From Solwaraspora sp. WMMA2065 (GTDB taxonomy: Bacteria; Actinomycetota; Actinomycetes; Mycobacteriales; Micromonosporaceae), in assembly GCF_030345075.1 (NCBI RefSeq), contig NZ_CP128361.1, positions 2,232,001 to 2,296,000 of the forward strand: 64,000 nucleotides of DNA, given 5' to 3'. Of this stretch, positions 1 through 8,377 are shown piece by piece. The position numbers and the translations under genes were made by a program. Within the stretch, counting starts at the first letter, position 1. Each line of letters starts with the position of its first letter. The notes under the pieces are model-generated. The model saw nothing but the letters and a program-made list of their open reading frames with translations, had not been told where the DNA came from and did no database searches.

Positions 1-951
1 CTTGGTGAAGTGCCGCTGCACGAACGGGAAGATCACCACCGCCGGCAGTACGGTGATCACCACCACCGCCATCTTGACCGCCAGGGTCGGCGGGTACGCG
101 GTGACCCCGGGGATGTTCACCGGCGCGCCGGTGACCGACGGCGACTGGCCGGCCAGGATGTAGCTCTGCAGCACCCGCTGGATCGGCCACTTGTCGTTGT
201 CGTCGATGTAGAGCACGGCGTTGAAGTACGCGTTCCAGTAACCGACGGCGTAGAACAGCCCGACGACGGCGATCACCGCCCGCGACAGCGGCAACATGAT
301 CCGCCACAGGATCCGGAACTCCCCGGCGCCGTCGATGCGGGCCGCGTCGATCAGCTCGGCCGGCACGTTCATGAAGAACGCCCGGATCACCACCAGGTTG
401 AACACGCTGATCGCGGTCGGCAGGATCAGCGCCCACAGGCTGTTCTTCAGGCCCAGCCCGGTCACCACCAGGTAGCTCGGCACCATGCCGGGATAGATCA
501 GGAAGGTGAGCAGGAACAGGAACAGCAACGGACGGTGCGCGACCGAGTCCTTGCGGGACAGCCCGTACGCCGCCAGCACCGTCAGCACCAGGCTGAACGT
601 CGTGCCGACGACGGTGACCAGGGTGCTGACCCACACCGCCCGGCTGATCTGACCGCCGGAGAAGATGTTCACGTACGCCGACAGGTCGATCTCCCGGGGG
701 ATCACCACCATGCCGCCGGTGGCGTTGATGGTCTCCCGCGACGCGAGGCTGGTCACCAGGACCGACCATATCGGGAAGATCACGGCCAGCACCATCGTGG
801 CGAGGACGAGCCCTTTGACGCCCTGGCCGACCGGGCTCGGCGGCTCCTCCCAGACCGGCCGGCCGCCGCCGGGGCGCCGCCGTCGGGGCGGCTGGTTCAC
901 CGGGTTGAGCCGGGGTCGGCGCCCGGCGGCCAGCGTACGCGCGATGCTCAC
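1..951 (-). CDS. Carbohydrate ABC transporter permease, LplC/YtcP type (cut by window edge)
   Basis: Second inner-membrane permease of a sugar ABC importer. The 317 codons in view start at a GTG whose first bases overlap the stop of the preceding permease (GTGA, 4 bp). After a charged, Pro/Arg-rich cytoplasmic N-terminus there are several hydrophobic helices. The MalG-type loop motif reads EL-DAARIDGAGEFRILWRI-LPLS, the EAA loop that docks on the ATPase. The C-terminus (after QRHFTK) lies beyond the window. It forms an operon with the two upstream genes (order: binding protein, permease, permease). No ATPase is seen here; LplABC-type importers often share an MsiK-like ATPase encoded elsewhere. 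The sugar is not shown by sequence, but the neighbouring GH3 enzyme suggests an oligosaccharide. Confidence 0.9.
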   Translation of the reverse strand, partial: MSIARTLAAGRRPRLNPVNQPPRRRRPGGGRPVWEEPPSPVGQGVKGLVLATMVLAVIFPIWSVLVTSLASRETINATGGMVVIPREIDLSAYVNIFSGGQISRAVWVSTLVTVVGTTFSLVLTVLAAYGLSRKDSVAHRPLLFLFLLTFLIYPGMVPSYLVVTGLGLKNSLWALILPTAISVFNLVVIRAFFMNVPAELIDAARIDGAGEFRILWRIMLPLSRAVIAVVGLFYAVGYWNAYFNAVLYIDDNDKWPIQRVLQSYILAGQSPSVTGAPVNIPGVTAYPPTLAVKMAVVVITVLPAVVIFPFVQRHFTK

Positions 952-1940
952 CTGGAGTACACTCCCTGCTCGCCGAGGCGGTGGGCGAACTTGTTCGCGG
1001 CGATGATCAGCACCAGCCCGATGACGCCCTTGAACAGGCCGGCGGCGGCACCCATCCCCCACTGCTGCGGGATGATCGCCTGGTAGTAGACGTAGGTGTC
1101 GAGCACCTCGGCGGCCTGCCGGCCGACCGCCTCACGCTGCAGGATGAACTGCTCGAACCCGACGGTGAGCGCGTCACCGAGCCGCAGGATCAGCAGCAGG
1201 ATGATGACCGGACGCAGCCCGGGCAGGGTGATGTGCCACAGCCGCCGCCAGCGTCCGGCGCCGTCGGCCGCCGCCGCCTCGTAGAGGTTCTGGTCGATGG
1301 CGCTGAGCGCGGCCAGGAAGATGATCGCCCCCCAGCCGACGTCCTTCCACACGGACTCGGCGGTGACCAGCACGATGAACGTGTCCGGGTTGCCCATCAC
1401 GTTGAGCGGGTCGAGCCCGGCGTCGCGCATCCGCTGGGCGAGCAGGCCGGCCCCGCCGAGCATCTGCATGAAGAAGGTGACCACCAGCACCCAGCTGAAG
1501 AAGTGCGGCAGGTAGACGACGCTCTGGATGAACCCGCGCACCCGGGTCGACAGGATGCTGTGCAGCAGGATCGCCAGCAGGATCGGCAGCGGGAAGAAGA
1601 AGACCAGCTGGAACGCGGTGATGGTCAGGGTGTTGACCACCGCGTCCCAGAACGCCGGGTCACGGAACAGGGTCTCGAAGTTGCCGAACCCGATCCATTC
1701 GCTGTAGACGAACGCCTCGAACGCGTTGTCGCCGACCCACGGGTTGTAGTCCTGGAAGGCGATCACGTTGCCCAGGGTGGGCAGGTAGTGGAAGACGAGC
1801 AGCAGCAGGGCGGCCGGCGCGGCCATCACCAGCAGCGGCCAGTCCCGGCGCAGCCGGGCCCGCAGCGGCACCTTGCCCGGTGTCCGCCGGCTCCGGTTGG
1901 CCCCGGAACCGGCGGACACCGGGGTGTCGGTGGACCTCAT
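948..1940 (-). CDS. Carbohydrate ABC transporter permease, LplB type
   Basis: A 330-residue inner-membrane permease, the usual length for the family. A basic, disordered N-terminus (to about residue 33) precedes six or so transmembrane segments. The conserved EAA loop (EAAAADGAGRWRRLWHITLP) lies near residues 220-240 and contacts the ATPase. Its start overlaps the stop of the solute-binding protein gene by 4 bp and its stop overlaps the next permease start by 4 bp, so the three genes are translationally coupled. It should form a heterodimeric channel with the LplC-type partner. Family assignment is firm; the substrate is inferred only from context. Confidence 0.92.
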   Translation of the reverse strand: MRSTDTPVSAGSGANRSRRTPGKVPLRARLRRDWPLLVMAAPAALLLLVFHYLPTLGNVIAFQDYNPWVGDNAFEAFVYSEWIGFGNFETLFRDPAFWDAVVNTLTITAFQLVFFFPLPILLAILLHSILSTRVRGFIQSVVYLPHFFSWVLVVTFFMQMLGGAGLLAQRMRDAGLDPLNVMGNPDTFIVLVTAESVWKDVGWGAIIFLAALSAIDQNLYEAAAADGAGRWRRLWHITLPGLRPVIILLLILRLGDALTVGFEQFILQREAVGRQAAEVLDTYVYYQAIIPQQWGMGAAAGLFKGVIGLVLIIAANKFAHRLGEQGVYSR

Positions 1941-3619
1941 CGATTGTTGTCTTCGAGCGCCTTGAGGAAGAAGTCGCGCCCCTCGTCACCGCCGCCGCTG
2001 CGCCACTCCTGCGTGATCTGCTCGAGGTCGCTGGTCGGCCGGCGGCCGCGCAGCACGTCGAGGATCTTGTCCTCGGTCGGCTGCTGCACCCGCGACAGGT
2101 TGGCCGGCAGCTCGAACTTGATCCCGGCCCACGGGTTCGGCTCCAGGTACTTCACCGTCTCGTTGGAGTAGTCCAGCAGGGCCTCGACGAAGCCGGGGAC
2201 GTCGGCGGTCTGCACGATGGTCGGGTAACGCCCGACGATGAAGGTGTACTGGTCGGCGATCTCCTGCCGGCCCAGCTCGGTCAGCTCCGGGCTGCCGTCG
2301 GCGCTGACCGTGTGGTGCTGGTCGGCGACGCCGTACTGGCGCAGGTGGTACTCCTCGGTGCCGAGCGGCGCGGCGCACCAGTCGAGCACCCGCAGGATCT
2401 CCTCGACGCGCTCCTTGCCCAGCCCTTTCTTGATGAACGTGTAGAAGATCGGCTTTTCCTCGCCCCAGGCGACCGGGGTGCTCTGCCCGTCGGCGGAGAA
2501 GATCGGCACCGGCCGCATGTCGAACGTCGGGGTGATCTGCCGCTGCTCCGAGTACATGCCGCGCCAGGCGCCGACGCCGTCCTCGTAGCAGACCATCTTG
2601 CCGCTGTTGAACAGCTGCTTGGCGTCGGCGGCGCCCTTGCTCTCCACGATGTCCGGATGCACCAGCCCTTCGGCGAACAGTCTGGTGGTGAACTCCAGGG
2701 CCTCGCGGTACTCCTCGGTCTCGTACTTGAATTCCAGGCCGCCGCCGTCGGTGCGCCGCCAGCCGCCCTGCGAGCCGGGCACACCGTAGAACATCTGCAC
2801 CATGTTGAAGATCGAGCCGAAGGCCCAGACGCCGTTGGCCGGATCGGTCATCGCCTTGCCGAACTCGTGCAGCTCCTCAATGTTCTTCGGGGCCTGCACG
2901 CCGGCGGCGTCGGTGAGGTCCTTGCGGTAGAACAGCGCGTACGGGAACGGGCCGTCGGTCGGCCACGGGACGGCGGCCAGCCGGCCGCCCCAGACCGCGT
3001 ACTGCCAGGCCCCGGTCGGGAAGCTGGCCAGGTGCGGGTAGGCCAGCGCGGCGTCACCGGCCAGGTGGTCGGTCAGGTCCTCGAACAGCGCCGAGACCGC
3101 GTCGGAGAACCGCGGGATCTTGTCAATCTCCCAGTTCGGGGCGCAGAGCAGGTCCGGCACGTCGCGGGCACCGAGGATGGCGCTCAGCTTGTCGGCGTAG
3201 GTGTTGCCGTCCTGGACGCTGAAGTCGATCGGCACGCCGAGCCGCTCGTTGACCGCCTGCAGGTAGGCGTTGCGGTCGATGCCGGGCGGGGTCGGCCCCC
3301 ACCAGGGCGTCATCGCGGTGAGCGGCTCACCGCTGCTGCCGGGCGTCTCGGTGACCGCCCTGACCAGGTCGGTCGGGTACGTCAGGTAGCCGTCGGCGAT
3401 CGGGCGTACCCCGGCGATGTCCGGGGTGATCAGCTCGACCGGCTGGTATCTGGGCAGAACCGCGCTGACCGCGTCGACGTCGGTCGCCGCGCCCTGGGTG
3501 CCGGCCGGCCGGCTGCAGCCGGAGAGAAAACCGCCACCGGCCATCGCGGTGGCGCCCAGGCCGACCAGGCCCAGGAATCGACGTCGGTTGGTGGCCGCGC
3601 CCGCGAGGGATCGATCCAC
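1937..3619 (-). CDS. Extracellular sugar-binding lipoprotein (LplA-like)
   Basis: A 560-residue solute-binding protein. The N-terminus has a twin-arginine motif (NRRRFLGL, residues 11-18), a Gly/Ala-rich hydrophobic core and a lipobox ending at Cys35 (LSGC), so it is probably Tat-exported and lipid-anchored outside the membrane. The long body with aromatic-rich segments fits large LplA-type binding proteins for oligosaccharides. The GTG start at 3619 has a GGGAG ribosome site 7 nt upstream. It is the first gene of the importer operon; its promoter must lie in the 263-bp gap shared with the divergent ROK regulator, which holds a TTAGT-N10-ACTAA palindrome. Confidence 0.92.
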   Translation of the reverse strand: MDRSLAGAATNRRRFLGLVGLGATAMAGGGFLSGCSRPAGTQGAATDVDAVSAVLPRYQPVELITPDIAGVRPIADGYLTYPTDLVRAVTETPGSSGEPLTAMTPWWGPTPPGIDRNAYLQAVNERLGVPIDFSVQDGNTYADKLSAILGARDVPDLLCAPNWEIDKIPRFSDAVSALFEDLTDHLAGDAALAYPHLASFPTGAWQYAVWGGRLAAVPWPTDGPFPYALFYRKDLTDAAGVQAPKNIEELHEFGKAMTDPANGVWAFGSIFNMVQMFYGVPGSQGGWRRTDGGGLEFKYETEEYREALEFTTRLFAEGLVHPDIVESKGAADAKQLFNSGKMVCYEDGVGAWRGMYSEQRQITPTFDMRPVPIFSADGQSTPVAWGEEKPIFYTFIKKGLGKERVEEILRVLDWCAAPLGTEEYHLRQYGVADQHHTVSADGSPELTELGRQEIADQYTFIVGRYPTIVQTADVPGFVEALLDYSNETVKYLEPNPWAGIKFELPANLSRVQQPTEDKILDVLRGRRPTSDLEQITQEWRSGGGDEGRDFFLKALEDNNR

Positions 3620-3716
3620 GGCGCGCTCCCTTCATATCGGCGAGCCAGGCATCCCGGCGACGGTGGGACGAACCAGCTCGAAATGGGGGTGTGGGGGTAC
3701 GGTTCGCACGCTAGAG

Positions 3717-3736
3717 TTAGTTCGGCTGCTGACTAA
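3717..3736. promoter_or_regulatory. Candidate ROK operator palindrome between importer and ROK gene
   Basis: TTAGT, 10 nt, ACTAA: an inverted repeat in the divergent intergenic region, overlapping a TAGAGT hexamer that could be a -10 box. AT-containing dyads of this kind stand out in the GC-rich surroundings and are typical of ROK-family repressor sites. It lies about 100 nt from the importer start and 150 nt from the ROK start. Inferred from sequence and position only. Confidence 0.5.
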
Positions 3737-3882
3737 ACAAAGTAGCCGACGGTGACAGGTGCCACAAGGGAGGCCGACATGACGCGAACCGCCGGTGGCT
3801 GCCCACCCCGCGGTGACCGCCGCGACACGCCGTCCCGCCGGGGGGCCGGCCCGAGCCACCCGGCCGGGACCCGGGGCGTAAC

Positions 3883-5112
3883 GTGATCACCATGCGGAGC
3901 GGCCCGCAGCCAGCGGACCTGACCGACGTACGCGCCACCAACCTCGCGGTCGTGCTGCGCTACGTCCGGGCCAACGCGCCCTGCTCCCGGGCGGACATCG
4001 CCGGTGCCACCGGGCTCAACAAGGCCACGGTCTCCAGCCTGGTCGGCGACCTGATCGACCGCCGGCTGCTCCGGGAGACCGGCCTCACCGAACACCGCAT
4101 CGGACGCCCAGCCACCATGCTGGTCGTCGACGGCGACGCGTACGCCGCGATCGGCATCGAGATCAGCGCCGACCACCTGACCGCGGTCGCGCTCGACCTG
4201 GCCGGCGGTGAGCTGCTGTCCTGGCGACGCGCCTTCACCGGGCTGGCCGCCACCCCGGGCAAGGCGGCCAGCACGGTGGCCGCACTGGCCGGCCGGGCGG
4301 CGGCCCGGGTGACCCGGCAGGGGCGACAGGTGCTCGGGCTCACCGTCGGGGTGCCCGGCCTGGTCGACCAGCAGGGCCGGGTCAGCCTCTCCCCCGAGCT
4401 GGGCTGGCACGACGTCGACCTGCACGCCGATCTGGTCCGGGCGCTGCGCGGGCCGGTGTACGAGGTCGTGGTGGACAACGACGCACAACTGGCCGCGCTC
4501 GCCGAGCACCGGCACGGGCCGTACGCCGGCACGGCGAACCTGGTGCACCTGACCGGCGGTGCCGGCATCGGCGCGGGGTTGGTGGTGGACGGGCGGCTGC
4601 TGCACGGCGCGCGGGGGTTCACCGGCGAGATCGGGCACATCCAGCTGGATCCCCAGGGTCCGCCGTGCCGCTGCGGCGCGAACGGCTGCCTGGAGGCGCT
4701 GGCCGCCGTACCGGCGCTGATCCGCCGGGTGCTGCCGGACGCCGAGACCGACGGGCCGGTCACCGACTTCGCGCCGGAGATCGACCGGGTACAGGCGGCG
4801 GCGCGCGCCGGTGATCCGGCGGCGCTCGACGCGCTCGACGAGGTCGGCCGGCACCTGGGCACCGGAGTGTCCATCCTGGCCAACCTGATCAACCCCGAGG
4901 TGGTACTGCTCGGCGGCTACTACGTTCCGCTCGCCCAGTGGCTGCTGCCGGCGGCCCGGCAGCAGCTCGCCGACCGTACGGTGGCTCCGGCCGCCGGTGG
5001 CACCCGGCTGGCAGCCTCCGACCTGGCCGGCGGCGCGGCGGCGATCGGCGGCGCGGCCCGGGCGATCGCCGCGATCGACAACGGCCTGATGCCGATCCGT
5101 CCGGCCGGCTGA
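3883..5112 (+). CDS. ROK-family transcriptional repressor
   Basis: A 409-residue NagC/XylR-type regulator. A winged helix-turn-helix sits near residues 30-65 (SRADIAGATGLNKATVSSLV). The sugar-kinase-like ROK domain follows, with the signature around residues 245-275: GEIGH followed by CRCGANGCLEA, whose cysteines bind the structural zinc in this family. The start is GTG 3883 or ATG 3892; both are possible. It is transcribed divergently from the sugar importer and probably represses it until a sugar binds. A hairpin followed by T residues (5190-5235) probably ends its transcript. Regulation of the importer is inferred from position. Confidence 0.9.
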   Translation: MITMRSGPQPADLTDVRATNLAVVLRYVRANAPCSRADIAGATGLNKATVSSLVGDLIDRRLLRETGLTEHRIGRPATMLVVDGDAYAAIGIEISADHLTAVALDLAGGELLSWRRAFTGLAATPGKAASTVAALAGRAAARVTRQGRQVLGLTVGVPGLVDQQGRVSLSPELGWHDVDLHADLVRALRGPVYEVVVDNDAQLAALAEHRHGPYAGTANLVHLTGGAGIGAGLVVDGRLLHGARGFTGEIGHIQLDPQGPPCRCGANGCLEALAAVPALIRRVLPDAETDGPVTDFAPEIDRVQAAARAGDPAALDALDEVGRHLGTGVSILANLINPEVVLLGGYYVPLAQWLLPAARQQLADRTVAPAAGGTRLAASDLAGGAAAIGGAARAIAAIDNGLMPIRPAG

Positions 5113-5189
5113 CCGCGCCGGCGTCTGACGTCAATTTGTGGCGGCCAGCCCCTTGACCGTCCGTACTGATGGATGTCAACCTCAAAGGG

Positions 5190-5235
5190 CTCCACGGTTA
5201 ACACGACTGAAATCGTGTCGACAGTGGAGCGTTTT
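5190..5235 (+). terminator. Stem-loop terminator after the ROK gene
   Basis: The outer stem CTCCAC (5190-5195) pairs with GTGGAG (5224-5229); an inner stem ACACGA/TCGTGT closes a 6-nt loop. The structure is followed by CGTTTTTC, a U-tract as in an intrinsic terminator. It lies 77 nt after the ROK stop and upstream of the GH3 operator, separating the two units. Confidence 0.65.
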
Positions 5236-5248
5236 TCGGGATGGTCGT

Positions 5249-5273
5249 CGAAGCGCTTCGAGCCAGCGCTTCC
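5249..5273. promoter_or_regulatory. LacI-type operator upstream of the GH3 gene
   Basis: A perfect 12-bp palindrome, CGAAGCGCTTCG (5249-5260), is followed by a second AGCGCTTCC half site ending at 5273. The centre GAAGCGCTTC has the CG-centred symmetry of LacI/CebR-family operators. It lies about 140 nt before the GH3 start. The LacI-family gene directly after GH3 is the natural candidate regulator. Binding is inferred. Confidence 0.6.
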
Positions 5274-5398
5274 CGGGCTGACGGCCAGCCTCCACCGCGT
5301 ACCGACGCCTGCCCGTGATCCGGTGACCGCTGCGCTGCCCGCACCGCAGCCGCAACCCACACGGGTGCCCTTGCCGATCCCGGAAGGCGATCCACGTT

Positions 5399-8377
5399 AT
5401 GAGCGACAGCACGTTCCGCGACCCCGACCAGCCGGTGGCCGCCCGGGTCACCGACCTGCTCCGCCGGCTCACCCTCGACGAGAAGATCGCCCTGCTGCAC
5501 CAGCATCAGCCCCCGGTCCCCCGACTCGGCCTGCCCGCCTTCCGCACCGGGACCGAGGCGCTGCACGGGGTGGCGTGGCTCGGCCCGGCGACCGTCTTCC
5601 CGCAGGCGCTCGGGCTGGGCTCCAGCTGGGATCCGGACCTGCTGCGGCGAATCGGCGAAGCGGTCGGCGACGAGGTACGCGCGTTCCACCACAAGGATCC
5701 CGCCAGCGTCGGACTGAACGTGTGGGCGCCGGTGGTCAACCCGCTGCGCGATCCACGGTGGGGCCGCAACGAGGAGGGCTACGCCGAAGACCCCTGGCTG
5801 ACCGGGGTGCTGGCCACCGGGTACGCCAGCGGGCTGCGCGGTGACCATCCCTACTACCTGCGGACCGCGCCGACCCTGAAGCACTTCCTCGGTTACAACA
5901 ACGAGACAGACCGGGCCACCACCAGCAGCAACCTGCCGCCCCGGGTGATGCACGAGTACGAGCTGCCGGCGTTTCGCGCCCCGATCGCCGCCGGTGCCGC
6001 GGTCGCGGTGATGGCCTCTTACAACCTGGTCAACGGACGGCCGGCACATCTGAGCCCGCTGATCGACGAACAGCTGCGTCGGTGGACCGACGACGACGTC
6101 CTGGTCGTCGGCGACGCGGGGGCGGCCACCAACATCGCCGGCGCGCAGGGCTACCACCCGGACCACGTCACCGGCTACGCGGCCGCGCTCCGCGCCGGGA
6201 TCGACAGCTTCACCGAGGACGATACCGACTCGCTGCCGACCGTCGCGCGGATCACCGAGGCGGTGGTGCGCGGGCTGCTCACCGAAGCGGACGTCGACCG
6301 CGCAGTCCGCCGGACCCTCTCCGTCCGGATCCGGCTCGGCGAACTGGATCCACCGGAACGCAACCCGTTCGCGAAGACCGGCGTCGATGTGATCAACTGC
6401 CCGGCCCACCAGGACCTGGCCCGGATCGCGGTACGCGAGTCGGTGGTGCTGCTGCGTAACGAACCGACCGAGTCCGGATCCGACCCGGTGCTGCCGCTGG
6501 ACCCGGGCCGGATCCGGCGGGTCGCGGTGGTCGGACCGCTCGCCGACACCGTCCACACCGACTGGTACGCCGGATCGATGCCGTACGCGGTCACCGCCCG
6601 CGCCGGGCTGACCGCGCGGCTGCCGGCGGCGACCGTGACCCACCACGAGGGAGTGGACCGGATCGCGTTGCGGCTCAGCACCTCGGCGACCGTCCTGCGG
6701 GTCAGCGGCGAGGCCGCCGGTGGACCGCTGCGGGCCGACAGCACGGCGGTGGGCGGACCGGTGCGGGCTGCCGGGCCGGAGGCGGTGCCGCAGTGCTGCT
6801 TCGACGTGTTCGACTGGGGCGACGGGGTGGTCGCGCTGCGCAGCGTCGCCAACGGCCGCTACCTGGCCGCCGGTGACGACGGGGTACTGGTCAACGACCG
6901 GTCCGGTCCGGGCGGGTGGGTGGTCAACGAGACCTTCCGGCTGGTCCGCGCCACCGACGGCCGTGCGGCACTGCACCACCTGGCCCGGGACCGCTACGTC
7001 ACCGTCGGCCCGGACGGGCTGCTGCGGGCCGAGGCCGCCAGCGTCGACACCGCCGCCACGTTCTCCGTCGAACTGGTCACCGACGGCGCCCGGGAGGCGG
7101 CGGCGCTGGCCCGCGACGCCGACGTGGCGGTGGTGGTGCTCGGCAACCATCCGATGGTGTGCGGGCGGGAGACCGAGGACCGGGTCGACCTGGCGCTGCC
7201 CGCCGCCCAGGCGGCGCTGCTGCGGGCGGTCCGGGACGCGAACCCGCGCACCGTGCTGGTGCTGTCCAGCAGCTACCCGTACGCGGCGGAGTGGGCCGAC
7301 CGGCACGTCCCGGCGATCGTCTGGTCCGCGCACGGCGGTCAGGAGTACGGCACCGGGCTGGCCGAGGTGCTCTGCGGGGACGCCGATCCGGGCGGCCGGT
7401 TGACCCAGACCTGGTACCGGCGTACCGCCGACCTGCCCGACCTGCTCGACTACGACGTGATCGCCTCGGACGCGACGTACCTCTACTTCCGGGGGGAACC
7501 GCTGTACCCGTTCGGCCACGGCCTGAGCTACGCCTCCTTCGACTACCGTGACCTGCGGTTGTCGGCCACCGAGGTGGATGCCGACGACACGGTCGAGGTC
7601 AGCGTCACGGTGCGCAACACCGGCGCGCGGGCCGGGACCGAGGTGGTGCAGCTCTACACCCGCCAGCGGCACTCCCGGGTCAAGCAGCCGCTGCGCCAAC
7701 TGCGTGACTTCCGCAAGATCAGCCTCGCGGCGGGGGCGCAGACCACGCTCCGGTTCCGCCTCGCCGCCGCCGACCTGGCGACCTGGGACGTCACCCGGGA
7801 CCGGCCGGTGGTGGAGAGCGCCCGGCACACCGTGTCGGTCGGCCGGTCCAGCGCCGACCTGGTGGCAACCACCACCCTGACCGTACGGGGTGAACGGATC
7901 GGGCCCCGCGACCCGCTGGCCGGACCGTTGTGGGCTGCTGACAATGACGACTACGCCGGCACGGCCCCGGCCGATCATCCCGACGGTCGGGACGCGGTGG
8001 GCGCGGCGGAGGACGGTGGTTGGATCGCGTTCACCGACGTCGACTTCGACTCCGGACCTACCGCGGTCACCGCCCGCGTCGCGCACCGGCCGCCCCGGGC
8101 TGGAGCCGACCCCGGTGCCGTCGGCCGGGCGGCGGACGGGTCGACCGTCACCCTGCGGCTGGACGATCCGCTGGCCGGCCCGGTCGCCGGTAAGCTTCCG
8201 GTACCGGCGACCGGCGGCCGCGACGACTGGGCAGAGGTACGGACGGAGCTGCACGGGCTGCGCGGAACCCGAGACCTGTATCTGCTTTTCAGTACGGCAG
8301 GCGCTACGGTGAGCTACCTGAGTTTTGCCGGGTCCGCCACCGACGGTCCGGCGAGGGACATGGATGGAGGAGCCTAG
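5399..8377 (+). CDS. Glycoside hydrolase family 3 (beta-glycosidase) with inserted beta-trefoil and C-terminal CBM-like domain
   Basis: A 992-residue GH3 enzyme with no signal peptide, so probably cytoplasmic and acting on imported oligosaccharides. The TIM-barrel domain covers about residues 1-330; the expected nucleophile Asp is in VVGDAGAATN (about residue 238), where most relatives have SDW. The second GH3 domain holds NHPMVCGRETEDRVDL, with the likely acid/base Glu near residue 590. Between them, about residues 460-560, lies a fascin-like beta-trefoil segment (repeated GRYL/DRYVTV patterns). A fibronectin-III-like domain follows, then a CBM6-like segment (about 840-975). RBS GGAAGG lies upstream of the ATG. 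The stop overlaps the start of the LacI gene by 1 bp. Which beta-glycoside it cleaves is not shown by sequence. Confidence 0.9.
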   Translation: MSDSTFRDPDQPVAARVTDLLRRLTLDEKIALLHQHQPPVPRLGLPAFRTGTEALHGVAWLGPATVFPQALGLGSSWDPDLLRRIGEAVGDEVRAFHHKDPASVGLNVWAPVVNPLRDPRWGRNEEGYAEDPWLTGVLATGYASGLRGDHPYYLRTAPTLKHFLGYNNETDRATTSSNLPPRVMHEYELPAFRAPIAAGAAVAVMASYNLVNGRPAHLSPLIDEQLRRWTDDDVLVVGDAGAATNIAGAQGYHPDHVTGYAAALRAGIDSFTEDDTDSLPTVARITEAVVRGLLTEADVDRAVRRTLSVRIRLGELDPPERNPFAKTGVDVINCPAHQDLARIAVRESVVLLRNEPTESGSDPVLPLDPGRIRRVAVVGPLADTVHTDWYAGSMPYAVTARAGLTARLPAATVTHHEGVDRIALRLSTSATVLRVSGEAAGGPLRADSTAVGGPVRAAGPEAVPQCCFDVFDWGDGVVALRSVANGRYLAAGDDGVLVNDRSGPGGWVVNETFRLVRATDGRAALHHLARDRYVTVGPDGLLRAEAASVDTAATFSVELVTDGAREAAALARDADVAVVVLGNHPMVCGRETEDRVDLALPAAQAALLRAVRDANPRTVLVLSSSYPYAAEWADRHVPAIVWSAHGGQEYGTGLAEVLCGDADPGGRLTQTWYRRTADLPDLLDYDVIASDATYLYFRGEPLYPFGHGLSYASFDYRDLRLSATEVDADDTVEVSVTVRNTGARAGTEVVQLYTRQRHSRVKQPLRQLRDFRKISLAAGAQTTLRFRLAAADLATWDVTRDRPVVESARHTVSVGRSSADLVATTTLTVRGERIGPRDPLAGPLWAADNDDYAGTAPADHPDGRDAVGAAEDGGWIAFTDVDFDSGPTAVTARVAHRPPRAGADPGAVGRAADGSTVTLRLDDPLAGPVAGKLPVPATGGRDDWAEVRTELHGLRGTRDLYLLFSTAGATVSYLSFAGSATDGPARDMDGGA

